Shown: positions 1-5,847 of the stretch, in pieces
Layout: each line of letters starts with the position of its first letter
Numbering within the stretch: the stretch's first letter is position 1
NCBI GenBank assembly: GCA_035277485.1
Contig: DATEKK010000092.1
Coordinates: forward strand, 1-6,063
DNA from: JADGGM01 sp035277485
GTDB lineage: Bacteria > Gemmatimonadota > Gemmatimonadetes > Gemmatimonadales > Gemmatimonadaceae
Length of the DNA stretch: 6,063 bases
Direction: 5' to 3'
Position numbers and translations under genes: made by a program
The notes under the pieces: generated by a model
The model's input: only the letters and a program-made list of their open reading frames with translations
Database searches by the model: none
What the model was told of the DNA's origin: nothing

Positions 1-1
1 G

Positions 2-1198
2 TCAGGTGCCGTGCAGCGCGCGCAGCGCGTCGAGCTTGGCGGCGCGGACGGCGGGCGGCGCGCCGAACGCCGCGCCGCCGGTGATCGTTAGGCCAAGCGC
101 CGTGAGGGCGGCCGCGGCGCTCACCGATGCTGGAACGGGTGTGGTGCCCGCCACGAGCATGGCGATACCGCGTCCCGCGGCAAGGCCGGACAGCCCGCCG
201 AGCGTCGCGAGTGTGGCGGACTCGGCCACGATCTCGAGCAGGATCGCCGCGCGCGTGGCGCCGAGCACCTTGCGCATGCCGATTTCGCGCGTGCGGTTGC
301 GCACGCTGCGGCGCATGAGGAGCAGGATCGTGACGCCGGCCAGCGTGAGGACACCGGCGGCGAGCAGGCCGGCTGTGAACGGCGACGCGAGCGGCACGAT
401 GCGCGTGCCGGCGTGCAGGCCATCGGCACCGGCGATGACGAAGTCCGGCGGCGCGCCACCGAGGTGGCGCGCGACCCGGAGACGTGTGGCCGCGGCACGC
501 ATCGCATCAGGGATCGCAATCCCGTCGCGCGCCCGGACGACGACATCGGTCCATCCTGGAGACGCACCGAGGACGCGGTGCGCGGTCTCGAGCGGAACGA
601 TCGCGTGGAGACCGGGACCTGTATCGTGGAAGACTCCGATCACCCGGAAGCGCCGGTGGGCGATCTCGATCTCGCTGCCTAACGCACGAGTCGGGGTACC
701 CCGGGGTGCGAGCATCCGGTCGTCGAGGACGACCGCCGGCGCCGCCTGCGCCTCCTCGGCCGCCGTGAACCAGCGGCCGCGCACGAGGTCATCGTTGGCG
801 AGCGCCGGGCCGGCCGCGTCGTACGCATCGATCGTGACGCCGGTGATCAGCCGGCCGCCCGTGCCGACGGGCAGCACGACCGACTGGTGCGCCGCCGCGC
901 CGTCCACCTGGGGCAGGGATGCGAGCGCCCGCGCGTCCGCGCTGCCTAACGGAACGCCGGCCCGGAGCGCCGGCCATCGGTACACGATGAATCCACGCGC
1001 CCCGTCGGCGATCGCATCGCGCCGTACGCGGAGGGCCGCACCGTGCATCGCGGCGCCGCCCACGAGCAGCGCGCAGACGCTGGCCGCCACCATCGCCACC
1101 GCGAGGGTCGTGCGCAGCGTGCTCGACTCGAGCGCGTCCACCGCGCTCGCCACGCCTTCCGCGACTAACGTTAGCACCGGCAATCGACGAGGGTGCAT
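2..1198 (-). CDS. ABC transporter permease P3, divergent MacB/FtsX paralogue
   Basis: This 398-residue protein ends in TGA at 4-2. The MacB layout is recognisable: TM1 (about 31-53), periplasmic domain (about 54-270, with RRFRVIGVFHDTG), TM2 (about 274-295), coupling segment NRTREIGMRKVLGATR (301-316), TM3 (about 318-345) and TM4 (about 354-378). It matches P2 better than P1 (LGATRA.IL; RFRVIGVF; VPLETAHRVL), so it is probably an old duplicate of P2. It differs in several ways. It has about 82 alanines and only 2 lysines (P2 has 15). It lacks the QDN before the D/N-x-F-V strand that P1 and P2 share. Its C-terminus reads GAPPAVRAAKLDALRAL where the family has a Y/FPA..A..LDP pattern. The ATG (1198-1196) is 33 nt after the P2 stop with no clear Shine-Dalgarno, but it aligns with the P2 N-terminus. 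It is intact and may be a specialised or decaying subunit. Confidence 0.87.
   Translation of the reverse strand: MHPRRLPVLTLVAEGVASAVDALESSTLRTTLAVAMVAASVCALLVGGAAMHGAALRVRRDAIADGARGFIVYRWPALRAGVPLGSADARALASLPQVDGAAAHQSVVLPVGTGGRLITGVTIDAYDAAGPALANDDLVRGRWFTAAEEAQAAPAVVLDDRMLAPRGTPTRALGSEIEIAHRRFRVIGVFHDTGPGLHAIVPLETAHRVLGASPGWTDVVVRARDGIAIPDAMRAAATRLRVARHLGGAPPDFVIAGADGLHAGTRIVPLASPFTAGLLAAGVLTLAGVTILLLMRRSVRNRTREIGMRKVLGATRAAILLEIVAESATLATLGGLSGLAAGRGIAMLVAGTTPVPASVSAAAALTALGLTITGGAAFGAPPAVRAAKLDALRALHGT
30..47. repeat. 18-bp direct repeat, copy 1 (3' end of P3)
   Basis: The 18 bases tcgagcttggcggcgcgg recur exactly at 1260-1277. Both copies encode the C-terminal AAKLD motif, here of P3. 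Identity at nucleotide level fits descent of P3 and P2 from a tandem duplication, although the conserved peptide explains much of it. Recombination between the copies would remove about 1.23 kb, essentially all of P3, leaving a P2 with the P3 tail. Confidence 0.6.
1165..1174. repeat. Perfect 10-bp palindrome CTAACGTTAG in the P3 N-terminal codons
   Basis: Two head-to-head CTAAC units form a perfect inverted repeat. In P3 it encodes Leu9-Thr10-Leu11 as CTA-ACG-TTA, two rare leucine codons within three. It contains the only TTA codon of the window that is not followed by GGC. It may be a paired form of the dispersed word, an unstructured AT-rich patch that helps initiation of a gene without a Shine-Dalgarno, or chance. 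Confidence 0.4.
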
Positions 1199-1231
1199 GG
1201 GACCACGCCGGCCGCGTCCGCGGCCGCTCGA
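1199..1231 (-). other. P2-P3 intergenic gap without a visible Shine-Dalgarno
   Basis: This 33-nt gap is the longest in the operon. It is very rich in C and G, has no GGAG or AGGA core at a normal distance from the P3 start, and has no obvious hairpin-plus-T-run terminator. The 11 codons it contains are in the same frame as both P2 and P3 and contain no stop. Reading through the single TAG at 1234-1232 would therefore give a P2-P3 fusion. One junction in three is in frame by chance. Confidence 0.6.
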
Positions 1232-2491
1232 CTACTCGTAGCGGAGGGCTTCCACCGGATCGAGCTTGGCGGCGCGGTAGGCCGGGAACAGGCCGAACAG
1301 AATGCCGGTGAAGGCCGCTCCGAACAGCGCCGCGCCGATCGCCCACGCCGGGATCGCCGCCTTGATCGACGTGTTCGCGCGAATGATGTACGTGAGCGCG
1401 CCGCCGATCACGAGACCCGTCACGGCGCCGATCATGGTCAACGTGGCCGCCTCGACGAGGAACTGCCAGAGAATGGTAGCGCGGGTTGCGCCTAACGCTT
1501 TGCGCACGCCGATCTCTCGCGTGCGCTCGGTCACGCTGATCATCATGATCGCGATCACGCCCACGCCGCCCACCATGAGGCCGATCGCCGACAAGCCGAT
1601 CATGAACAAGAAAAACTTGCCGACGATGTCGTTGTAGAGCTCCATCACCTTCTCCGGCGTGCTCACGAAGAAGGTGTTGTCCTGCGCCGGCTTGAGCTGG
1701 CGCCGAATGCGCAACGCGGCGATCGCCTGATCCATGGCGACGTCCTGCGTCACACCGTCGCGCGGCTTGACCGTGAGATCCAGCCAACGAATACCGAAGT
1801 TCAGTTTGCGGTACGCGGTCTCGAACGGCACCGTCGCCTTGGGCTCGTCCGCGTTGTCGAAGAGACTACCCGTCTGGTCCCAAACGCCGATCACGCGGAA
1901 CGGATTGGCCCCGACCATGATCTCCTTGCCCACCGCCTGCTCGTCTTGCAGGTCGGGAAAGAGCTGCTTGCGCAGGCCAGTGTTGATCACAACGACAGAT
2001 GACGCGTCCGTGTTCTCTCCTTCCGTGAAGTTGCGGCCCGCAACCATGTCGCCGTCGTTCACCTCGGTCCAGTCCGCGGTGTACGCATCCACGCTCGCCG
2101 ATGGGATGTTGTTGTTGCGGAACTTCACTTGCGCCGAGTTTCCGACATGTACGATGACGCTCTGGATGCCCGGCTGTCTGAGGATGACGTGCGCGTCATC
2201 GAGCGAAAGCGGCGCGTTATGGCGCCAGGGGCAGCTGTCCGCGGCGCCGTTGCACGAATTGATGGCGACGGGCCAACGGGTCACGAAGAACGTCGTTGGG
2301 CCAGCGGCGGCGAGGCTCGCGGACACGCCCGCGTTGATCCCCTGCACGGTAGCCGACATGCCCGTCACCACGAAGACGCCCACGGTGATGCCCAGGATCG
2401 TCAACGCCGCGCGCACCTTGTTCGCGCGGATCGAATCGAAGGCGATCGTCACGCCTTCGGACAGCATCTTGAGCCGGTCGACGATCTTCAT
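1232..2491 (-). CDS. ABC transporter permease P2, MacB/FtsX family with a cysteine pair in the periplasmic domain
   Basis: This 419-residue paralogue of P1 has the same layout: TM1 (about 28-50), periplasmic core domain (about 51-290, with GANPFRVIGVWDQTGSLF), TM2 (about 293-318), coupling segment TERTREIGVRKALGATR (321-337), TM3 (about 344-370), TM4 (about 382-404) and C-terminus LFPAYRAAKLDPVEALR. After a shared R-W-P turn it carries a loop with Cys80 and Cys87 (NSCNGAADSC) that P1 and P3 lack. Seven residues apart on the periplasmic side, the two cysteines could form a disulfide. The ATG (2491-2489) follows the P1 stop by 4 nt, and GGAG (2502-2499) directly abuts that stop, which suggests translational coupling. 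The TAG stop is at 1234-1232. It is full length and appears functional. The most likely arrangement is a P1-P2 heterodimer on one ATPase pair, though homodimers sharing the ATPase are equally possible. Confidence 0.93.
   Translation of the reverse strand: MKIVDRLKMLSEGVTIAFDSIRANKVRAALTILGITVGVFVVTGMSATVQGINAGVSASLAAAGPTTFFVTRWPVAINSCNGAADSCPWRHNAPLSLDDAHVILRQPGIQSVIVHVGNSAQVKFRNNNIPSASVDAYTADWTEVNDGDMVAGRNFTEGENTDASSVVVINTGLRKQLFPDLQDEQAVGKEIMVGANPFRVIGVWDQTGSLFDNADEPKATVPFETAYRKLNFGIRWLDLTVKPRDGVTQDVAMDQAIAALRIRRQLKPAQDNTFFVSTPEKVMELYNDIVGKFFLFMIGLSAIGLMVGGVGVIAIMMISVTERTREIGVRKALGATRATILWQFLVEAATLTMIGAVTGLVIGGALTYIIRANTSIKAAIPAWAIGAALFGAAFTGILFGLFPAYRAAKLDPVEALRYE
1260..1277. repeat. 18-bp direct repeat, copy 2 (3' end of P2)
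   Basis: Exact partner of 30-47. It encodes AAKLD near the C-terminus of P2, just before PVEALRYE. The corresponding site in P1 (SRLDP) is not identical, which supports a closer relation of P2 to P3 than to P1. Confidence 0.6.
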
Positions 2492-2495
2492 CGCG

Positions 2496-3740
2496 TCACT
2501 CCGCGCGCAGCGCGACGATGGGATCGAGCCGCGAGGCGCGACTGGCCGGGTAGATACCCGCCGCGATGCCCACGCCGCCGCCTAACCCGAGCGCGACGAC
2601 GATCGACCACGGCGCGACGCCCGATGGTAGATTGAAGGCCGACGACAGGAGCTTGGACAGGCCGAAGCCGAGTCCGATGCCGAAGGCGGCGCCGAGGATG
2701 CTCAGGGTGGTGGCTTCGGCCAGGAACTGCGCCATCACGTCGCGCCGGCGCGCGCCTAACGACTTGCGAATGCCGATCTCGCGCGTGCGCTCGGCCACGG
2801 CGACGAGCATGATGTTCATGATCACGATGCCGCCCACCACGAGGCCAATGGCCGGCAGAAAGATGCCCGCGGCCACGAGATAGCCCTTGATCTTGTCCCA
2901 GGCGCTCAGCGCCGACGCGGACGTTTCGACCACGAAGTCGTTGTCCTGCGACGGATGCAGCTTGTGCCGCTGCCGCATGAGCTCGGTGACGGCTTCCTGG
3001 ACGTCGTTCATCGCGGCCGGCGATGGCGCCTGCACGATGACACCGGCGAGATTGATGCGCGCGCCGGTGAACCGCTGCATCGGCGAGCTGAAGGGGGCGT
3101 AGATCACGCGGTCCAAGGGCTGCCCGAACATCGTGCCCTGTTTGTCGAGGATGCCGATCACGCGGAACGGCAGTCCGCCCACCTTGATTTCGCGGCCGAT
3201 GGGGTCGACGCCGGGGAAATAGTACTGCTGCGTCTCGATTCCGATGACCGCGACGGGAAGGCCTAACTGTTCCTCCTCCTCGTTGAACACGCGGCCTTCC
3301 GTGACGACGAGGTCCTTGATCTTGAACAGCTGCGGCGTCGCCGCGTGCGCCAAGAGCTGCGGTCCGCCGTTCGTGTACTTGCTTTCGGCGTTCACCCACC
3401 GCATGTCGTCGATCGCCCACCCCGCGCCCGGCGGCAATGCGTCGCGGACGGCGTACGCGTCGGCGATCGTGATGGGCGGACGCCGCATCCACAGATGCCA
3501 CTGCGCGTCCGTCACGTTGCCGGTCTGGAAATCCGGGAATTTGCGCAGTGTGGCCGTGTTCACGCCCAGAAACTTGCCGGCGACCGCGGTGGTCACGTAG
3601 TTCGACATGCCCTGGACGATCGACACCACGGCGATGAGGAACATCACGCCGATCGTCACGCCTAACAGGGTGAAGAAGCTCTTGAGCTTCTGCACGCGGA
3701 TCTGCGCGAGCGCGAGACGCACCGCTTCGAACAGCGGCAC
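2496..3740 (-). CDS. ABC transporter permease P1, MacB/FtsX family with periplasmic core domain
   Basis: This 414-residue inner-membrane protein has the MacB permease layout. TM1 is at about 21-43. A large periplasmic core domain (about 44-285) contains VGGLPFRVIGILDKQG (187-202). TM2 follows at about 287-314, then the cytoplasmic coupling segment AERTREIGIRKSLGA (316-330), TM3 (about 344-368) and TM4 (about 378-398). It ends in the family's C-terminal pattern IYPASRASRLDPIVALR. Family members act by mechanotransmission: ATP-driven motion of the helices is passed to the periplasmic domain and adaptor. The GTG start (3740-3738) lies 3 nt after the ATPase stop and has GGAG 9 nt upstream. The protein has no cysteine. 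Four of its leucines are TTA codons, all followed by GGC. It is full length with no visible defect, and is a likely partner for the ATPase as a homodimer or with P2. Confidence 0.93.
   Translation of the reverse strand: MPLFEAVRLALAQIRVQKLKSFFTLLGVTIGVMFLIAVVSIVQGMSNYVTTAVAGKFLGVNTATLRKFPDFQTGNVTDAQWHLWMRRPPITIADAYAVRDALPPGAGWAIDDMRWVNAESKYTNGGPQLLAHAATPQLFKIKDLVVTEGRVFNEEEEQLGLPVAVIGIETQQYYFPGVDPIGREIKVGGLPFRVIGILDKQGTMFGQPLDRVIYAPFSSPMQRFTGARINLAGVIVQAPSPAAMNDVQEAVTELMRQRHKLHPSQDNDFVVETSASALSAWDKIKGYLVAAGIFLPAIGLVVGGIVIMNIMLVAVAERTREIGIRKSLGARRRDVMAQFLAEATTLSILGAAFGIGLGFGLSKLLSSAFNLPSGVAPWSIVVALGLGGGVGIAAGIYPASRASRLDPIVALRAE
2499..2502 (-). promoter_or_regulatory. Ribosome binding site of permease P2
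   Basis: GGAG immediately before the TGA stop of P1, 7 nt from the ATG at 2491. A ribosome terminating on P1 would cover this site, as expected for coupled synthesis of two subunits. Confidence 0.7.
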
Positions 3741-3743
3741 GCC

Positions 3744-4538
3744 TTACTTCTCCAGCTTCTGCACGAATTTCTCGCGGCGCTCGTCGGACGAGATCCGTCC
3801 GTCGCGCAGCACCACCACGCGCCGCGCATGGGCCGCGATGTCGGACTCGTGGGTCACCATGATCACGGTCTGGCCTGTGTTCGCGAGCTCCTCGAACACG
3901 CGCATGATTTCTTCCGACGTTGCCGAGTCGAGGTTTCCCGTGGGCTCGTCGGCCAACAGGATCGCGGGCCGGTTGACGAGCGCCCGCGCGATGGCCACGC
4001 GCTGCCGCTGACCGCCCGACAGTTCGTTAGGCCGGTGGTCCATGCGGTCTTTGAGCTGCACGCGCTCGAGCGCTTCCACCGCGCGCTTCTTGCGTTCCGC
4101 CGAGCCGACGCCGGCGTACACGAGCGGCAGCTCCACGTTGTGGAGGGCCGTCGCGCGGGGCAGGAGGTTGAACGTCTGGAACACGAAGCCGATCTCGCGG
4201 TTGCGCACGCGCGCCAACGCGTCGTCCTTCATGTCCGACACCAGCGAGCCGTTGAGCCAGTACTCACCGGACGTGGGGGTGTCGAGACAGCCCACGAGAT
4301 TCATGAGCGTCGACTTGCCCGAGCCCGATGGGCCCATGATGGCCACGTATTCATTGCGGCGCACCGCCAGGTCGACACCGCGCAACGCGTGCACCACTTC
4401 GCCGCCCATGTCGTAATCGCGGGTGATGCCGCGCGTGACGATGACCCAGTCCTTGCCCGGGACCGCGCCCGCATCGCCGACCACCGCCTGCCGTTCACCG
4501 GTGGTGCTGAGCGGGATCTCGCGTACGTCAGCGATCAC
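3744..4538 (-). CDS. ABC transporter ATP-binding protein, MacB/LolD type
   Basis: This 264-residue cytoplasmic ATPase should power the permeases encoded after it. All nucleotide-binding motifs are intact: Walker A GPSGSGKST (69-77), Q-loop Q121 (VFQTFNLLP), signature LSGGQ (173-177), Walker B ILLADE (193-198, catalytic E198), D-loop near GNLDS (201-205) and switch H230 (VTHE). The stretches ALRGVDL, GCLDTPTSGEY, FVFQTFNLL and ADEPTGNLDS are typical of the MacB/LolD/FtsE group. About 30 residues precede the first core strand (WVIVTRGITRDY), which is longer than usual for LolD-like proteins and has no recognised motif. The GTG start (4538-4536) overlaps the adaptor TGA as GTGA. An AAGGAG 8 nt upstream (4552-4547) supports this start over a shorter one. 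No permease domain is fused, unlike E. coli MacB. The stop is 3 nt before P1. Confidence 0.95.
   Translation of the reverse strand: MIADVREIPLSTTGERQAVVGDAGAVPGKDWVIVTRGITRDYDMGGEVVHALRGVDLAVRRNEYVAIMGPSGSGKSTLMNLVGCLDTPTSGEYWLNGSLVSDMKDDALARVRNREIGFVFQTFNLLPRATALHNVELPLVYAGVGSAERKKRAVEALERVQLKDRMDHRPNELSGGQRQRVAIARALVNRPAILLADEPTGNLDSATSEEIMRVFEELANTGQTVIMVTHESDIAAHARRVVVLRDGRISSDERREKFVQKLEK
3750..3753 (-). promoter_or_regulatory. Ribosome binding site of permease P1
   Basis: GGAG within the final codons of the ATPase gene, 9 nt before the GTG at 3740. It supports a GTG start for P1 and suggests that translation is coupled to the ATPase. Confidence 0.65.
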
Positions 4539-5836
4539 GCGCCACTCTCCTTCTTCTTCGTCGTCGAATCCGTTTTGGTCTCGCGCACCAACATGCCCTC
4601 CTTGAGGTCGCGAATGGCCTGGTAGCTGCCCGCGACGATGTTTTCGCCTTGGTTCACGCCGCTCAACACCTCGAAGTACTCCTCGCCCGCCACGCCCACT
4701 TTCACCGGCCGGAACGTGACCTTGTTGTCCTTTCCGATCACGAACACGCCCTCGACGTCCTGCTTGCCCACTTGCTTGACAGGCTGCTTGCCGCCCATGG
4801 CGACCTGTGCCGTGTCGCCTAACGGCGTGTTCTGATGCTCGCGCACCGTCAGCGCGATGATCGGGATGCTCAACACGTTCTTGCGCGTGTCGGTCACGAT
4901 CTTCGCGGTCGCCGAAAAGTCCGGACGTGTGTCGGGCGGCGGATTGAGCAGCTGCACCTTCACGTAGTAATCAACGGCTTGGTCGCCCGTAGTGCTGGCG
5001 GTGGTCGTCGCCGTCGGGTCGGTGAGCGAGCTGTTGGCGATCTCGACCACCTTGCCGATGAATGTCGTATCGGGGAATGCGTCGATCTCGACCTGCGCCG
5101 AATCGCCCACTTGAATGCGCGCGACGTCGGTCTCGTCGACTTTCACCTTGGTCTCGAGCACCTTCATGTCGCTGATCGTGAGCAACAGCGCGGCGTCCTT
5201 GTTGAACTCGCCCTGAATGGCCGTCTCACCCTGTTGGACGTTGAGGCGCGTCACCTGGCCGCTCATGGGCGCAACGATGGTCGTCTTCGCGAGACTCGCC
5301 TGCGCGTTCTTGAGACCCGCTTCGGCCTGATCCACGGCGTGTTCCGCGGAGTTGAAGAGCGCCTGGTTCACGTCCACCGTGGTGCTCAACTGCTCCATCT
5401 GGTCATCGGACACGAACGTCGGATTCGTCTTCTTGATTTCCTGCGACCGGCGGAGCGCGCTCTGCGATTGCTGGAGGTTGGCCTTGGCGCGCATGAGGTC
5501 CGCGCGCGAACTCGCCACGAGGGCCGCTTGCTGCTGCACCGCCGCTTCATAGGTGGACGGGTCGATCTGCAACAAGAACTGACCCTTCTTGACGATGTCG
5601 CCCTCTTTCACCGAGAGCTTGACGATGCGGCCGCTCACGTCGGAGGAGATGTCGGCCTTGGTTTTCGGTTCCACCTGGCCGCTGGCCGTGACGGACGCGA
5701 CGAGGTCACGCCGTTCGACCTTCTCTTCGCGCACGTCGGTCGGCTTGTTCCCCCGCGTGGCCGCGGCGAGCACGAGCACGCCCGCCACGAGCGCGACGAG
5801 CACACCGGCAACGCCTAACTTCGCCCCTTTAGTCAT
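4535..5836 (-). CDS. HlyD/MacA-type periplasmic adaptor (membrane fusion protein) of an ABC efflux system
   Basis: This 433-residue protein links an inner-membrane transporter to a TolC channel. One N-terminal hydrophobic helix (residues 8-27) follows MTKGAK. There is no lipobox cysteine, so it is probably anchored by this helix and not lipidated. The domains nest as expected: first lipoyl half (about 45-95, with SGRIVKLSVKEGDIVKKGQ), a coiled-coil hairpin (about 96-183), second lipoyl half (184-206, with APMSGQVTRLNVQQGE), a beta-barrel (225-317) and a membrane-proximal domain (318-420). The hairpin tip has R130, I134 and S143, which resembles the R-x3-L-x6-S TolC-contact motif of AcrA/MacA but with Ile for Leu and a loop two residues longer. 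A Thr/Ser-rich loop (269-283) interrupts the barrel, and the tail is lysine-rich. The ATG (5836-5834) has AGGGA 5 nt upstream. The stop overlaps the ATPase start. Length and context favour a MacA role over an RND adaptor. Confidence 0.93.
   Translation of the reverse strand: MTKGAKLGVAGVLVALVAGVLVLAAATRGNKPTDVREEKVERRDLVASVTASGQVEPKTKADISSDVSGRIVKLSVKEGDIVKKGQFLLQIDPSTYEAAVQQQAALVASSRADLMRAKANLQQSQSALRRSQEIKKTNPTFVSDDQMEQLSTTVDVNQALFNSAEHAVDQAEAGLKNAQASLAKTTIVAPMSGQVTRLNVQQGETAIQGEFNKDAALLLTISDMKVLETKVKVDETDVARIQVGDSAQVEIDAFPDTTFIGKVVEIANSSLTDPTATTTASTTGDQAVDYYVKVQLLNPPPDTRPDFSATAKIVTDTRKNVLSIPIIALTVREHQNTPLGDTAQVAMGGKQPVKQVGKQDVEGVFVIGKDNKVTFRPVKVGVAGEEYFEVLSGVNQGENIVAGSYQAIRDLKEGMLVRETKTDSTTKKKESGA
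4547..4552 (-). promoter_or_regulatory. Ribosome binding site of the ABC ATPase gene
   Basis: AAGGAG on the minus strand lies inside the last codons of the adaptor gene, 8 nt before the GTG at 4538. It decides in favour of this GTG, which overlaps the adaptor stop, over internal starts nearer the first conserved strand. It also implies that the roughly 30-residue N-terminal extension is translated. Confidence 0.75.
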
Positions 5837-5841
5837 GGGTG

Positions 5842-5846
5842 TCCCT
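5842..5846 (-). promoter_or_regulatory. Probable ribosome binding site of the adaptor gene
   Basis: AGGGA in the 11-nt gap after the channel gene, 5 nt before the ATG at 5836. It is weaker and closer than the sites before the ATPase and P2, but it is the only purine-rich candidate at this junction. Confidence 0.5.
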
Positions 5847-5847
5847 G

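Larger units (their letters stand above)
87..5819. repeat. Dispersed over-represented heptamer GCCTAAC / GTTAGGC (11 copies)
   Basis: The plus strand reads GCCTAAC at 677-683, 944-950, 1490-1496, 2580-2586, 2754-2760, 3261-3267, 3660-3666, 4817-4823 and 5813-5819. It reads GTTAGGC at 87-93 and 4026-4032. At two-thirds GC I expect about 0.7 copies on both strands in 6 kb. Seven of the eleven extend to the octamer GCCTAACG/CGTTAGGC. Every copy lies inside a gene. Nine read TTA-GGC (Leu-Gly), one GGC-CTA-ACG (Gly-Leu-Thr, in P3) and one CCT-AAC (Pro170-Asn171 of the ATPase). The coordinates given are the outer limits of the set. The role is unknown. Confidence 0.85.

Noticed and set aside
1199..1231. 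Possible transcription terminator or promoter between P2 and P3
   Set aside because: The gap is only 33 nt, has no T-run after a hairpin on the minus strand and no -35/-10 pair that I can support.
6..1241. 411-codon open frame on the plus strand opposite P3
   Set aside because: It lies antisense to a recognisable permease. Its translation is rich in Arg, Ala, Ser and Pro with no domain-like pattern, as expected for a shadow frame in GC-rich DNA.
1007..1729. GCGATCGC octamers, which recall the cyanobacterial HIP1 repeat
   Set aside because: I found only a couple of copies, inside GC-rich codons. Without a clear excess this is not comparable with the GCCTAAC signal.
789..1787. 332-codon minus-strand frame overlapping P2 and P3
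   Set aside because: It is an out-of-frame reading of the two permeases, dominated by Arg, Gly and His, and crosses the true P2/P3 junction.
1734..2585. 283-codon open frame on the plus strand opposite P2 and the end of P1
   Set aside because: It spans two real genes in antisense, has no ribosome binding site or family motif, and fits absence of stops from base composition.
2496..3740. Idea that the operon is an Lpt/Lol lipoprotein or cell-division FtsEX system
   Set aside because: The TolC-type channel, the HlyD-type adaptor and large MacB-like periplasmic domains fit a tripartite exporter; LolCDE and FtsEX operons lack channel and adaptor genes.
4835..5818. 327-codon open frame on the plus strand opposite the adaptor gene
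   Set aside because: The product is an Arg/His/Leu/Val-rich, histidine-heavy string typical of the reverse complement of a GC-rich gene. The minus strand encodes an unmistakable adaptor with all its domains.
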